Below are positions 48,719-60,405 of a stretch of 64,000 nt of DNA, piece after piece. A program made the position numbers and the translations under genes. Numbering within the stretch: position 1 is the first letter of the stretch; each line of letters starts with the position of its first letter. The stretch spans positions 1,078,633 to 1,142,632 of the forward strand of contig JADWOT020000010.1 of the NCBI GenBank assembly GCA_036345935.2. The letters are read 5' to 3'. Origin of the DNA: Taenia hydatigena. Taxonomy: Eukaryota > Platyhelminthes > Cestoda > Cyclophyllidea > Taeniidae. The notes under the pieces were generated by a model. The model saw only the letters and a list, made by a program, of their open reading frames with translations. It was not told the origin of the DNA and ran no database searches.

Positions 48719-49846
48719 ACTTGACGGATTTTAACAACAATTATGGGACTCAGCATTTTCACAAGGGGTACTGCAATAATAAACTGTGATGTCTGATAAA
48801 ACTACAGAGCGGTGGAGGTAGGGCCGACTGAGGCAACTAGGAACAGACACCGGCAGGTTGATGCTAGAACTACTACAGCGCAAGAAATCTCGATAATTGA
48901 CACATTGTTTTTTAAAAAACCCCGACGGAGAATCGGCGATGCCAAGTGGTGGAGTGGGGTAGGAGTGAATTTGAGAAGGGGTAGAGGGGAGAGGGGGACA
49001 AAGGACTACTGTCAACTGGTGGACAAGACGATCGACGGAATAAGGAATAAAATTTCTGCAATCCGGGAAGACACAGGCAGATGAGTTAACAAGTAAACCA
49101 AGGCATACAAAATGGAGGCATGAAGGAGAAGTGAGGTGTAGATCGCTTTGGCGGTTTCCGAAAACCTGAGAGGATTGGTTAAGTATAGCCTAATATAATT
49201 ATGAGAAGGGCTTTTTCTAATGAAAATGTCTGCAGCAGAAAATGTGAATGATTTTACCCTTTAAGAGAGGTTTGAACATTAGAGACAACCCAAAAACCTG
49301 CTTAAGGTCACCTAAATTTTAGGCAAACAGTCGCAGTAGGAGAAGCTTTTAGTTGCCGCGAAACATGATAAAACGAATTTAAGTCCCACCATTCTGTAGG
49401 ATCTGTATAAGTGCATCAAATGTTGCCTCTTGCAATATTGGGCTGCAACACTTCTGTGCAATACACATTTTTGCCTCCTAGAGGTCGAGATTCGCAAGCC
49501 CTAGAAAAGAGTCTTTAGAATACTTTAGAATACTTGTTGTGGCTATGATCTCCAAAACTTACACTTTAAATATAAGCTGTGTAACCCGCAGCAATTTGCG
49601 TTCAAAAATGCATATCGGGAGTTTCGAGACTACTGGACATTCAAGAGTAACAAAAACGTAAGTCCTTCAAATTTAAGGCTGTTGTATTAAGTCAACTAAA
49701 TCATCAGCAGGACGTCAGACCAACAAAGTTTACAAGCTGCTCTGAAAAAAAGAACATGGCACAGGCCTGTTGTGAGAGTTCTAGGGATCTTTGAAGTTAA
49801 ATTGAGCTGTAGGATAATAAGAAGTAAGCAGGAGCTGATGTTAGAC
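48719..49846. other. No gene recognised
   Basis: A purine-rich frame at 48812-49084 (+, 90 codons, basic, GGGGTAGAGG-type repeats) has no motif. The rest is motif-free. Confidence 0.35.
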
Positions 49847-49995
49847 CTGGCTTAGCGCGGCAGAGTTGAGATCGTGGATACAGCTGGCAATCTCGTTGAG
49901 TGTCAGTGCAAGCTGGGCGTCAATGAGGGAGAAGTTGGGGTGGGTGGATGACAGGAGGGCGGGGCAGGAGGCCAAAGCCGTAAAAGACGTCATCA
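49847..49995 (-). CDS. Exon-like GC-rich island, unknown gene
   Basis: On the minus strand, an acceptor TTATTAG and a donor AG/GTCTAA bracket a 149 nt open frame. It reads TSFTALASCPALLSSTHPNF, then a helix-like LIDAQLALTLNEIA, then HDLNSAALSQ. The base composition is clearly more GC-rich than its surroundings. The helix could be part of a coiled coil, but I do not recognise a family. The nearest upstream candidate exon does not join in frame, so this may be a gene relic. Confidence 0.3.
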
Positions 49996-50796
49996 CTAAT
50001 AAAGTGGATGATGCAACCATGGAAGAAGGCCAAGCCGTGCCGCACACCCATGGTTTACTCGGCCTCCATAATGGCTTCTGTCAGACTCAGCAACTATACT
50101 AGGCCCTGTGCTGATCAGAGAGATAATGAGATTGGCCTTATCTAATCCCCTAATTTCTGCGTACAAGCAATGAGACAAATGCATCCATTTTGGAGGCATC
50201 TTCAGTAAGATTGCTAGTGGTTTCAGTCTCTAGCAGTTGCTAAGTATGCCAACACATGGATGTGAAGTTCGTAGAAGAAACCGCAGAGATTCAATCGCAT
50301 GATTTCCGTATGTCTAGCACGAGATCGTTAAATGTCTTGTAAGCATTAAAAATATGTTATAGAAATCACGCAAAAATACAATCCTTGGTTCTTCTTTGAT
50401 AGTATGGCGCATGTGATATCGATTGTGACGCTGGATGAGAAATATGTCGCCTCATGAAATTAAATTGGATATCTTCCGCCGACCGATTTACTGAATTATG
50501 CCTGGTAGAGGGATTGCCCTGGTAATCCACTACAGTGAAATTGAACGTCATTATGTATCAATAGTAAGCAAAGACAAACAAAGAGCATGGAAACCCACAT
50601 GTAACGTGGTTAGCTTTCAAAAGCAAGAAAGGAACACACAAGTACTCAGCACATCCAAACCGGGAGCACTAAGAAAATCCTGAGGCTTGATCTGGTTGAT
50701 AGACTAGAGAACTTGGGGACGAGGGCATCGCAAAGCGCATTGCTTAGTCATCGCCACCATCTGCATCGCATTCAGTGGCTCAATCAGCACGCTCAC

Positions 50797-51097
50797 CGTC
50801 GAGGCAATCGGTAGTGGCAGCCACTTTGATAGGACTGGCAGGCAGCAATTCTGTAAGCACATAAATGCGCCATCAGTGACATAATCTCTGTATTGACTAG
50901 AAAACGTGGCCACTGGCTCGTGTACGCACAGTCCTCTTAAGATGCAGAGCACAATACGACGATGGGTTATAATGCCGTGTGGAAAATCTGTTTGGAGTAC
51001 AGCGCAAGCATCCACACCATTCTTCAATACGGCATTCTCAAATCGCACTTGTGGCCGTTGGAGACCACGGACTCCTTGGTGGTGGATTAAAAAGTGC
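50797..51097 (-). CDS. Exon-like ORF, unknown gene
   Basis: On the minus strand, a strong acceptor (pyrimidine tract ending TTATGCAG) opens a 301 nt frame with no stop, ending at GACG/GTGAGC. The product starts HFLIHHQGVRGL and includes a Cys-rich segment (MCLQNCCLPVLSKWLP). The frame can also continue through the donor to a TAG at 50704, because the next AG (ATGCAG) would remove exactly 36 nt. No domain is recognised. Confidence 0.35.
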
Positions 51098-51184
51098 CTG
51101 CATAAGAAAAGTGGGCAAAAAACGCGCGCGATTCTTAGGAGGTTTAGAGGCATGACACAGAACGAGAAATCGAAGCAAAGGTAA

Positions 51185-54100
51185 AACTCTTTCGCGCCGG
51201 AATGCAGTTACTCAGCACATCTTGATGGTTTACAGCAACTGCGAAAGCCAAAAACAGTTAGACCATCAAATCATTAAGACAACCGAGATTAATGACTAAC
51301 TGACGATTGATGGATAATGTGGATACCTATGAACATTAATGTAGACATTTATGTTACTTCGATTGCAATGAAGACGATCAGAGGCGGCATGATTCTTGCA
51401 TCTTCAAGTTGTCGCAGAAGACTGATTTTAATTTAGTCCTCGACCATTAAGTACATGCCCCTTTTCAAAATTTTTCTTTTGTGCGTTGTCAATGTCCAAC
51501 AGACTGTGGCCTCTGTAAATAGCCGAAAGTATTACCTCTTCTAACTTTCTACTCTACCTTTATTAAAACTGGCATTCTACTGGTTTGGTGGCTCCTCTTT
51601 TACCCCTTTGCCTAAAACCCACATGCAACAATCTGAATGTGACATTAATACTAATTGGTAAATCTGGTTTGGTGTCAACGCCTACTTGGCTCCTGCGTCG
51701 ACACTTGTGGTCCTGTGATTAAGATCGGACACCGGGTTTGATTCACCTGCTTGGAACTCGCATAGATGATTATGTTTCGCCGTTCACTGAAGAAGAAGAG
51801 ATTTGGTCTCTTAAACTGTCCTCCCACTCTCGCGCTAGGTAAGTTTAACATCATCTGTCGAGATGTGTAAAATGGAGTTGAAATTGAGATGACCCTTTTG
51901 TTTTCCGAATTAATACTCAGTTTTGTTTAGATTGTTAATAGCTTATTGATAAGAATTCTTCAAACTTTCGTATACAGTCAGTTAAGTTTTTCTTACAATT
52001 ATTTTTTATCATGGCGTTCTGGGGTTATATAGTCCTTGCTAATTAATTTTTTTTTATTTTTGAAGTAGAAAACGCAATATTAAGATTGCAGACTTTGCTC
52101 TCAAATTGGTTTAAACGTTACGAAGACATCGCAGTTGCGTTAACATCGTGAATATTTGCATAGTAATACTAAGCTGGAAGTGATAATTCCTCTTGCGGAA
52201 ATCGTATTCATGTATTTGCAAGTAGAATTGTGTTAAAAACAATAAATTACATTGCCATTACACTTGGCATCTGAGCAGGAATTGAGCCAGTTCAAATAAT
52301 CATGAAACAACGCAATGATTCGACAACTTTAGTAGAATTGACTGTCTGACAGATAGGTCTTGGATGCACACGTATTATTTCAAGCGTCTGAAGATGCTGC
52401 AGTTGGCGATGTCTCTGGCTTTATATGTCAAGATAGTGTGCGGCCTAAGTAAACCTAAGCCGAGGCTGTGAGGATTCTGCCACACGCATGGCATTAATGC
52501 GCAGTGCACAGGAAATCCTTTAAACGAACAGCATGCTCAGTATGTTTAGATGTAGGCTCTGGAACATGAGTGCGCAGCTTTTGTGCTAAAGGACACTAAT
52601 TCCACACAATATATCTGCTATTCTAGATCAATTTAACCGTAAGAGAATTCTATCAAAGGAAGTTAGACGAATTTGCTTTAAATAATAGGTCATGGACCAA
52701 AAAAGTTTTTGGACTTAATTGACTGCCTCTAATAGCTTTAGACAATGCAGTAGAAATTACATTGGTCTCGTCTGTTGGGTCCCTCTGCTATCAACTGTTT
52801 CAAAAGGCCACATTATTTGAGTTTAATTTGAGTGAATTTGTTTGAATCAGATGACCCTGTAACTATCAGGTGAACAGCGTAGTTCAACTGGGATTTGAAC
52901 GCGAGACTTTTCGCCGCGCCCCAAGCATATCTGGCGGAGTTAGAGGTAAGCTGAGGAAACAGCGAAGCAGACTCAAAGACCAATAGCCGGGGAGAGACGC
53001 CTGCCTGTAAATTGGACTAAAAGGTTGGAGCACAAATTCGACAACATGGTCACTGATTTGTGCTGGAGAGGAACGCGATATGCAAACATAATGAACCATC
53101 ACATATGACGAAATACTCATTCCCAACATGGAGCTAACTCCTGATTGACTGGATCCTCATTAAAAGATAAGGTTTATACTTGGCCGGAAAATGGCAGATT
53201 CTTCATGCGGAGAGGACCGTATGCTTCGGTTCCGAATGTTTGGTTGAATAGTCAAACACGTCGCTTGTGCGTAAAGAGTCAAATCCAGAGCACAAGTTCG
53301 TTGCATCGTGGGACATCTGACTCTGTGCATCCAACTTAAGCCTTTCGGTGTCATTAGACGGTTTTGCAAAATAGCTAGCAGCGTCTTTACGAGCGGATCG
53401 TCTTACGTTGAAGAGACGTCTAATGTCCTCAATTTTGCCATCGCTGTCACCAACGGCATCATGGGGGCAGGTGAATCTTGCACCACGCCGCTCTTCATCG
53501 AAGAAAATAAACTTACAATTTACTCGCGTCTCGGCTGTTCGGTGCCGATCGTATGCAAAAGTCGGAACTTAATAATTGCTTCATGAGGATGTCAGTTCTA
53601 AACATGCAGCTGATTTCTAAAATTAATTGCGCAATGGCTTGAAATGTAGGAGGGATACGGTCACGTGTGGAAAGAGCACCACGGATAAGCACCGAAGGTT
53701 TGGCCAGCCCCAAATCCTCAAAGTGTAGTGCAAAATGAATATAACCCGCTTTAGTAACAGGAATTTTCCAAAACTTTAAAAGAAATAAAGAGCGGTGTTC
53801 CTTGATCGCCTCGCGCATTTTACTGTTCTAAGGTTAATTTCCACTAATATACAATTACGTTTGTAACGCCTTTATATCGAATTACTATTCCAGCTATAAA
53901 AAGCAGCAAATTTTGGCAAAAGACGGAGCATCTGCTAATGTGGCAAGCAAAAAACCTTTAAAGACATTTGCTAAACGTCAAAAATATTAAGAAAGCACAA
54001 AATACAATAGCTATAACCTAGAGCTAAGGCTGATGATGGGTAGAGCCTATTTTGATTTCGCCGACATGGTATTACTTGCCTAGCAATGCAACGTTAGTGT

Positions 54101-54471
54101 TAAACCAATTCAAAGTTGTCTTATTGCATGGCTTCGAACCTAAACTATCTCGCCTTACATTATGGCACTGCCCATTATTTCGTTTTTCCTTATAATCGAC
54201 AAGGATTCCGGTAAAAGTGTAGATTATGGCCCTCCCCATTGGTCAAACATTTAATGGATGGGGTGGCAGGTTTGAAAAGCGCAGACGAACTTGCGTCGCG
54301 GGTACACTTCATGTGTTGGAATGGTATAATAAAGATAAAAAAAAGAAGCATATGCTTTGTGCTGTCAATATTCTTGATATCGCTGCGCTTATGGACACAG
54401 TAGTCACATTATCATGGCCTGCTTATTTTTTTAATTCAATCTAATCTTATCAAATTAGTATTTTTCACAGC
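51185..54471. other. 3.3 kb without a recognisable gene
   Basis: Best frames are 53308-53586 (+, 92 codons, Ser/Thr-rich) and 53513-53818 (-, 101 codons). They overlap and neither shows a known motif. Degenerate tRNA-like B-box sequences near 51747 and 52890 were examined and not accepted. Confidence 0.35.
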
Positions 54472-54985
54472 GTCCTACTGGTAGGAAGCGATTTTCAATG
54501 CAAGCTCGTTTAATTGATCATCCACAAGTGGGTGCCTATTTATAGGATTATTTACACCGAAGATCCTCCGTCTTTATAATAAAGGACGAAGTGCAGCAGA
54601 TATCACCAGGTTTGACATGAAACTGATCCTACCAAGACTCACGTGCCATACAAGGCAAGCCTTCTGTTAAACCACATTTTGTCTTGAGGCTGTAAAAAGA
54701 GCGCTGTGTGTCTCAAATTTTGGTTTACTTTCGTTACTGTAGAGTGCAGTTCTATTTTAAGACGCTAAAAGTTAAGAAACCACCGCAACGCAATGCAAAT
54801 GATTTAGAAATTGATTACAAGAAGTCGAAACGCACCAAATGGAACAAAAGAGAGAAAAATCGATTGGGCTCCACGTTCCGGGACATCATTTAACGACGGA
54901 AAGTGAATAGCGGGCACTGAGTGTTCGGCAGTCTAGTAGATGGAGGCATTGCCTGTTCCACGAGCCGAAACCTCACATCATCATC
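54472..54985 (+). repeat. 0.5 kb dispersed repeat, copy 2
   Basis: Direct repeat of 39527-40039. It starts at CCTACTGGTAGG and ends at CACGAGCCGAAACC. In this copy a basic frame is open to 54893 (containing KKSKRTKWNKREKNRLG) after a TACTGTAG that could be an acceptor. In copy 1 the same frame stops within that segment. Confidence 0.8.
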
Positions 54986-55419
54986 CATGACCTCGTGCTA
55001 GAGTACCAAAAACCTAGAAAAATTTTTTAATTAAAAAGCCAGAGCACATTGGAATGCTTAAGATGCAACAGATTACTTATCCTTAGGCGAATATTCCACT
55101 TCACGAAATGGCACAGATCTAACGAGGGATGAACATCAATCAACAGTCTACTGGGCAGCGCCAAATTGTGAAACACTTTGGTTCAGATTGATTTCTAAGA
55201 AACAAAATGTATGGGAAGGCACACTAGCAGGTGTTACTATAGTCGGTAAGAGCAGTGGCTTATAAAAGTTCTGCCTCTAACCGCAGCTTACCTCCTAATA
55301 TTTACCACCCCACAATATGTCCATTCCTGGCACGCATCGCGTTCTGTGCACCCAAAGTTTGTCGTAGCTAACATAACCTGCAATCAGCAGAAAATGTGGA
55401 TATTTTAAGGGCATTTGGA
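54986..55419. other. No gene recognised
   Basis: Short unique stretch between the 0.5 kb repeat and the solitary palindrome-arm copy. No motif. Confidence 0.4.
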
Positions 55420-55821
55420 ATACAAATAACGTCTAGGTGTAAACGTACTCCTAAACACCATGCGTTGCTGTGTTGCATCAACCACATGAATTGTCATCGA
55501 TCATCTGTACGTGCGCGGAAACCATAAAGTAGCAGCATGACAAGCACCAGAGATGAACCAGGTCTAGTGATTAGGTACGAACCAATGCTAGTCAGTGCTC
55601 TACGCCCTCCGCATTGGCAAGGTCAATCACCTTTCCTGAACCATTGCTAAATTTTTATTTTGATAAGGCACATGCAATTCACAGTCTGGACAACGCCTAA
55701 AATGTCAGCTGAAGAAGTCGGAATTACGAGGGCATCGATGACGATTGACAAGCACGAGTTTAGAACTAAAAGTACAGTGAGCACGAGGGCCACACGAGAC
55801 AATTAGAGACACGGCGACTGG

Positions 55822-55829
55822 TATATAAG
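55822..55829 (+). promoter_or_regulatory. TATA box of tryptophan-rich unit G
   Basis: TATATAAG, 52 nt before the ATG at 55881, the same spacing as in P1 and P2. Confidence 0.55.
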
Positions 55830-55880
55830 CAAACACAGCTCAGCGTGCAAGTCATTACCAAGGAAATCAGAGACAAAGAA

Positions 55881-56045
55881 ATGGTGCGGGGAGGTTGGCC
55901 ATGCTCGTATCCGTGGAAGTGGGCACCGTGGAGAGAGTGTGAGAAGGGCTCACAATATGGACAGAAGTGGGTGTTGTGGTCTGTGCAGAAGCCGCACTAT
56001 TGGTGGCCGTGTGGGTGGTCGTGTGAGAAGAAGCCGAAATGGTGA
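55881..56045 (+). pseudogene. Tryptophan-rich unit, copy G (truncated, 54 aa)
   Basis: Same start and upstream region as copy B. Changes include TGG to CGG at Trp3 and TTT to TGT (a new Cys). A TGG to TGA change ends the frame after EKKPKW, at the same codon where copy D has TAG. Downstream bases still match the intact ORF, and AATAAA is present at 56258. Substitutions relative to copy B are spread over all codon positions, so no purifying selection is visible on this copy. Confidence 0.55.
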
Positions 56046-57508
56046 TCGCCATGTGGCCAGCCGTGGGGATGGTCGCAGCAATGGTGGTAAACAGCAACCA
56101 CCACCTGGGGTGTGCCTACACCGACGCTTGCGAAGACGCCTCCACGTGCCATGGAGATGAGGGAGCTAGTGGGCAGTGTGCATGCCCTCCTCTAGTTCTC
56201 TCTTGCTTTGAACGCCTAACTGATGCCATTATTTCTCTATGTCGCTTGCGACTACTCAATAAATGACTATATATATTTGCTTCAGCCTGCAACGCGCTTT
56301 CCTTCGACATTTTCTTATTGGGTATGCGGGATGCATTAGCGAAGAGAAGGTCAATAAATTGTTTCACCTAAGTCTTTATTATATGATAAAGCAAAAATTT
56401 AGCCACGTCCATTTATTCCTCGAATTTTTCTTTGGTTTCCATAAGCACGGCTCTTGATTTCTACCACTTTTAAGATCCGGTAAAATGATTAGAAGAGTGC
56501 AAATGTTATGCATATCCTAGAGCAAATTTGGGTTATGACAAGTGTAACAAGACTATTTGAAATCAAGAAAGGTTGAAATATATGCAGAAATTAATGTGAC
56601 ATCGGTATTGCTGCATAAGTCTGAGCTTCTAGTTTTCCACCTCATTCCATCGATGGCTTGCGTCAATTCCATCTTCCGGTCCATATAGATCCCATATGTA
56701 AACATCGTGCGATATTTGATATTTTCCATCAAATTTTAGAACATTGAATTAACAGAATACATTTAACATGCAAAGGAAAATTCGTATCATTATAAGTGGA
56801 ATAGATGTACGCTCCATGAGTGAGGTTGGCTTAGAAGGTCGGCTTCACGAAGGTCGCAAATGATGTTTGTTCATTTAAGCTCATAGGAAATGAGCTGAAA
56901 TCCAGACACGAGAAGGGAGGAGAGTAAGGCAGTATATAGCATAACTGTGTCAAATAAGAGATGCTTTGTGGTTGTGCATAAGGGTGTCATGTACTTTTGA
57001 AGGCTTAGAGGAAAATGCAGATCAGCAATTCATGGCCCTGGATGCCCCAATCGTAAGTTCTAACGAGGAGATGGAAGAAGCGAGAAAAGTATTCGAAGCA
57101 CCCACTATCGACCCCGAAGACGAGATACGGGTCATTGAAGAGATAGAGGTAAGTGTAAGTCTTGCTATTAAAGGCATTACCTTTGAAAAATGTTGCAATT
57201 AATTGACCCATGTTTTCAACTCTTTGCAATAGAAGATGCTTGTAAACAATGATTCCCGGCTAAAATATGTCCTGGATGGGGAGGCCATCGAGAATCCCTT
57301 TGCAGCTGATTGAGAGGGGCAGCTAAAGTGCCTTATGGATTTGTTCTGTGCGCATCTTTGATGTTAAGCCCGTCAAGCCCAACTCGTTTGGAGTGAATCG
57401 TATATTATGCAAAAATATGCTAGTTGAAGCGCTATTGCTTCCCTTAAAAGAAAATCTCCCATTTTTGTGCAATTCGAATAAGTTCCCAAAAATATTTTAC
57501 TTTGGAAG

Positions 57509-57688
57509 GTGAAAGAAGGATTGACGGTGGATACAAGTGTACTGCGTGCGATGAAGAGCATAACAACTTGGATGAGATGCATCAACACCTCCTGCGGCAT
57601 AGTAAATGGAAGTTCTACTTCTGTGTGCGTTGCCTCGAGGGTTTCAGCACACCTTTGAAAACAGCAATTCACACAATGTCACAAATAG
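57509..57688 (+). CDS. Exon with two C2H2 zinc fingers (copy 2)
   Basis: Finger 1 has all four ligands (YKCTACD ... HQHLLRH). Finger 2 has C, C and the first His, but the final His is Gln (IHTMSQ). The donor GTAAGG is intact, unlike the donor of copy 1. Confidence 0.55.
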
Positions 57689-57767
57689 GTAAGGTCCGGC
57701 TCCAGCCGGTGTTATATACCCTTTCTAAAAAGCCAGTGATTCACACTTTATACGTTCTTTATGTAAG

Positions 57768-58081
57768 ATGAAATCGTAATGCTGGAATCAGATCCGAAAT
57801 CAATGGAAAAATCCAAAAGTCCTAGGAACATTGAGCCTCCTCAATCCTCTAAGCTCGATGTGCAGCAAGAGTGCCAAACAGAAGAAGAGCACAACAAAGA
57901 TTACCGTTGCACCATCTGCGGATTTTCGTTTGACCGCCTGGATGTAGTGCTATCCCACGCTGAACAGCAGCATCCCACCGAACGAGATGTCATTAATCGG
58001 CTGCGTCTTCAACTTCTGCGTGCTGCATTCGATCCCATGGGCTATCGCCTCAAAAATGCAGATCAAGCTGAGAGTGTCTAA
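57768..58081 (+). CDS. Third-finger terminal exon (copy 2)
   Basis: An acidic and Pro-rich linker (EPPQSS) leads to finger YRCTICG ... LSHAEQQH (C-x2-C-x12-H-x4-H), then RLRLQLLRAAFDP and a stop. The frame is intact with all ligands present. Position and phase equal those of the exon at 36432. Confidence 0.55.
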
Positions 58082-59190
58082 CCTCTCACTGCAAGATAAT
58101 GCATAATCTGTCGGCAAATGTTGGAGGATAAATCTATATTGACGCTACCGTTTGTAAAGTCAAATATCAATCTTGAGGCTATTTGTGGGCTAGAATTGTA
58201 AACTACGCTGTTTAATGAGCTGCTTTTGACTTCGGTAGGATTATTTTGCACAAAACTTAGCCAATTGAACAAATTCCTTTTCGAATGTTTCGTTTCTGCA
58301 CCGCAGTTGATAGATATCAGGCATGTGTAGCAAAAAAATTACTCTAGTTTAAATCTAAGTCAATTTGGGTTTGTAAGACTGTAAGATGTAAATTATGTCC
58401 ACCAATGCTAATGGAGTGTCCGTGATGTGATTGGCGAGGTTTAATTTGAAACCTCGAAGAGAGACTGACAAACAATTATCGTTCGCGATGCGCACGCGGA
58501 CACGCTTGGCTCGACCAGCAGGCTTTAGCTCCGAACACGCATGCACAAAACTGCAAGCTTAAAGGTAAGAAGTGAATCTTGAATTTTCGGCCATGGAAGC
58601 AAAACATGTCTTTGACAATTGTTTTGTTTTTAGGAAGATGAGTCCTGTTTCATTACCGATTTGCTGTTTTTGTTGGATCCCACGATAATTATCTGTTAGG
58701 TATCGCGTATTAATAGAAAAGCTAGACCAACATGAGTTTAGCAGACCGGAGGTCCACAAAGCTCTCCAATTTGGTGCCATGTTGCCGAGAATGCAACAGA
58801 AGTGCGGCTTGACATAAATATCAAGCGACTTTTGGATGGGACACGAGGTCAAGAGGAAGAATGAAGTATGCTGGGCTAAGGTTAGAATGTTTATGTCTCG
58901 CAGCATTGCCCCACTGTTACCTTTCTCCGGGTTGCGGCAGTCACAACTACACAACGGCGATCGCCAGTGGAAAGTGCAAACAAAGTTGTAATTTCTCGAA
59001 AGTACGCTAGACGCCTTTGGGTAACAGTATGCGCAGCTCCAACAACAGGCTTTTCCAATGCGATGGAAGGACTAACACGTGAGCGATGTCGATTATAAGC
59101 TCTTTGGTTTTCTACTGTCTTGGGTTTATTCCATTTATCGTTATCGATGATCTGGCCAGCTATTAAAATTCACCTGCATCTACCTCTCTG
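58082..59190. other. No gene recognised
   Basis: The minus-strand frame 58559-58954 (131 codons) overlaps the end of the segmental duplication but shows no motif, and its paralogous stretch at 37.9 kb has a different frame. Confidence 0.4.
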
Positions 59191-60405
59191 TCCATGAGCA
59201 CGTGGAGGCGATTAATTGCCAGAGAGCTCTCTGACCAACATCAGCGCCCCTAAGCTCTAATCACAGGTTAATTCCGCGCTGACAGCCTAAGATTTAGTCT
59301 TCTTAAATCTGTCAACATAAATTTGGTTGCAATTGTAATTAGCGACACTTTCCTAGGTACACTGTGTCAGAGGCAAGAAATTCACCCCAAATGAAACACT
59401 TCCAAACCGTTGCGAGCTACTAGGAGAAAAGCGAGTGTGAACACACGGTCACTACATCATTACCAGTTGCACTAGCACAATCCCACCGAAAAGTGTGCTA
59501 ATGTCCTCTCCTCCACATTTCCTTTCATTCATCTCGGCAACCGCACCTTCTCTGCCTCACTGTGGCTTCTACGGTCATGACTTTTGCTCATCTGAGGTCA
59601 TTTCTACATCTTTATCAGTCGGTGCTTCAGAAGGTGCTTGCCGCGAAGAAAGGAAGCAGCAGCGGTTTTCTTTGTATCACATAAGTGTGCGGTGTGCACA
59701 CTTTACAAGACGTACTAAGCAAAAGTAGCTTAGATATTTGGAAAATTCCTAAACCTTTCATGGGTTAGTGACTAGTCAGGACATTATTTCATAATGCTCA
59801 TTGCAGTGCAAATATTTTGAACCCTTATGGAAGTCAAGGTGTGGGGAAGACAAGACGAATTTGATCTGAAGTGATTTGACTTGATCTGTTCACTTTGCCA
59901 CCTAAGTTAAAAGTGTGCATTAAAAGTAAAAAGGAAAACCAAAACGCGCCTATTACAAAAAAGAAAGATATGGTAGAAAAGTCCACACTTATCTTATCAT
60001 AAATAGGGTTCTTACCAAAATAGTCTGACGGCGTCTGAGTGAGTGATATGCTTACCATAATTTGGAAGACTATTTATTTCTACTGACTGCTGGACTCCAG
60101 CCTAAGTTAAAGCTGATTTTGTTTGATTTGTATATTTCAGTACTGGTTGCGACCATCAGCAGAGCATTTTCTTTACACCTGCATCGATCATGGGGATCCC
60201 TTAATGAAAGTGCTCGTTGACATAGGATGACATCGGGTTAATCTTTGATATGCAGTAATTTTCTGCACATCTCATCTGTTTGCATGTAGCGCTGATCAAC
60301 CGGATGGTGCTAGAAGAGAGTATGACGCTCTAAGATATTCAAGAACTGCCTGCTGAAGGGTAACTCGTTGGGTCTTTGACCCACACGAAGTATTATGGGG
60401 CAATT
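59191..60405 (+). repeat. 1.2 kb direct duplication, copy 1
   Basis: Direct match to 62475-63635, about 90% by eye with small gaps, starting TCCATGAGCACGTGG (TCCATAAGCACGTGG in copy 2) and fading after TATTCAAGAAC. It includes a possible acceptor (ATTTCAG, 60134-60140) followed by a 31-codon frame beginning YWLRPSAEHFLY that is broken in copy 2. No TG..CA ends, primer site or retroviral domain was seen. Confidence 0.8.

Larger units (their letters stand above)
55420..56740 (+). repeat. Solitary copy of the palindrome arm (no inverted partner)
   Basis: Follows 9420-10860 of P1 in the same orientation: AAATAACGTCTAG at 55425, the promoter at 55822, the tryptophan-rich unit, AATAAA, then decayed outer arm to about 56740 (TCAAATTTTAGA). 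It includes part of the P1 spacer, so it derives from a junction piece. No inverted partner lies within the window. It ends about 70 bases before the start of duplicated zinc-finger locus 2. Confidence 0.85.
57003..58081 (+). pseudogene. C2H2 zinc-finger gene, copy 2 (in-frame stop)
   Basis: The exons are: acidic (57003-57148, ending IDPEDEIRVIEEIE, donor GTAAGT), second (from 57233, NPFAAD then TGA at 57311-57313, then LMDLFC), double finger (57509-57688), and third finger (57768-58081, stop). Introns of 84 and 79 nt have proper GT..AG ends, and the junction between the last two exons is in phase. The TGA in the second exon interrupts the frame that copy 1 keeps open (GDRRTQ). The last His of the second finger is Gln. 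It could be expressed from an internal start, but the simplest reading is a decaying gene. Confidence 0.65.
56806..58960 (+). repeat. Segmental duplication, copy 2 (zinc-finger locus)
   Basis: Direct paralog of 35459-38120. It is shorter because the third-finger exon is single. See copy 1 for matching anchors. Confidence 0.75.

Noticed and set aside
52870..52960. tRNA gene or tRNA-derived SINE on the minus strand (GTTCAAATC box)
   Set aside because: The would-be T stem does not pair and no A box lies at the proper distance. A similar weak box near 51747 fails in the same way.
53308..53818. Overlapping opposite-strand frames at 53.3-53.8 kb as a gene
   Set aside because: No recognisable domain or consistent splice borders in either strand, so they are left as unassigned sequence.
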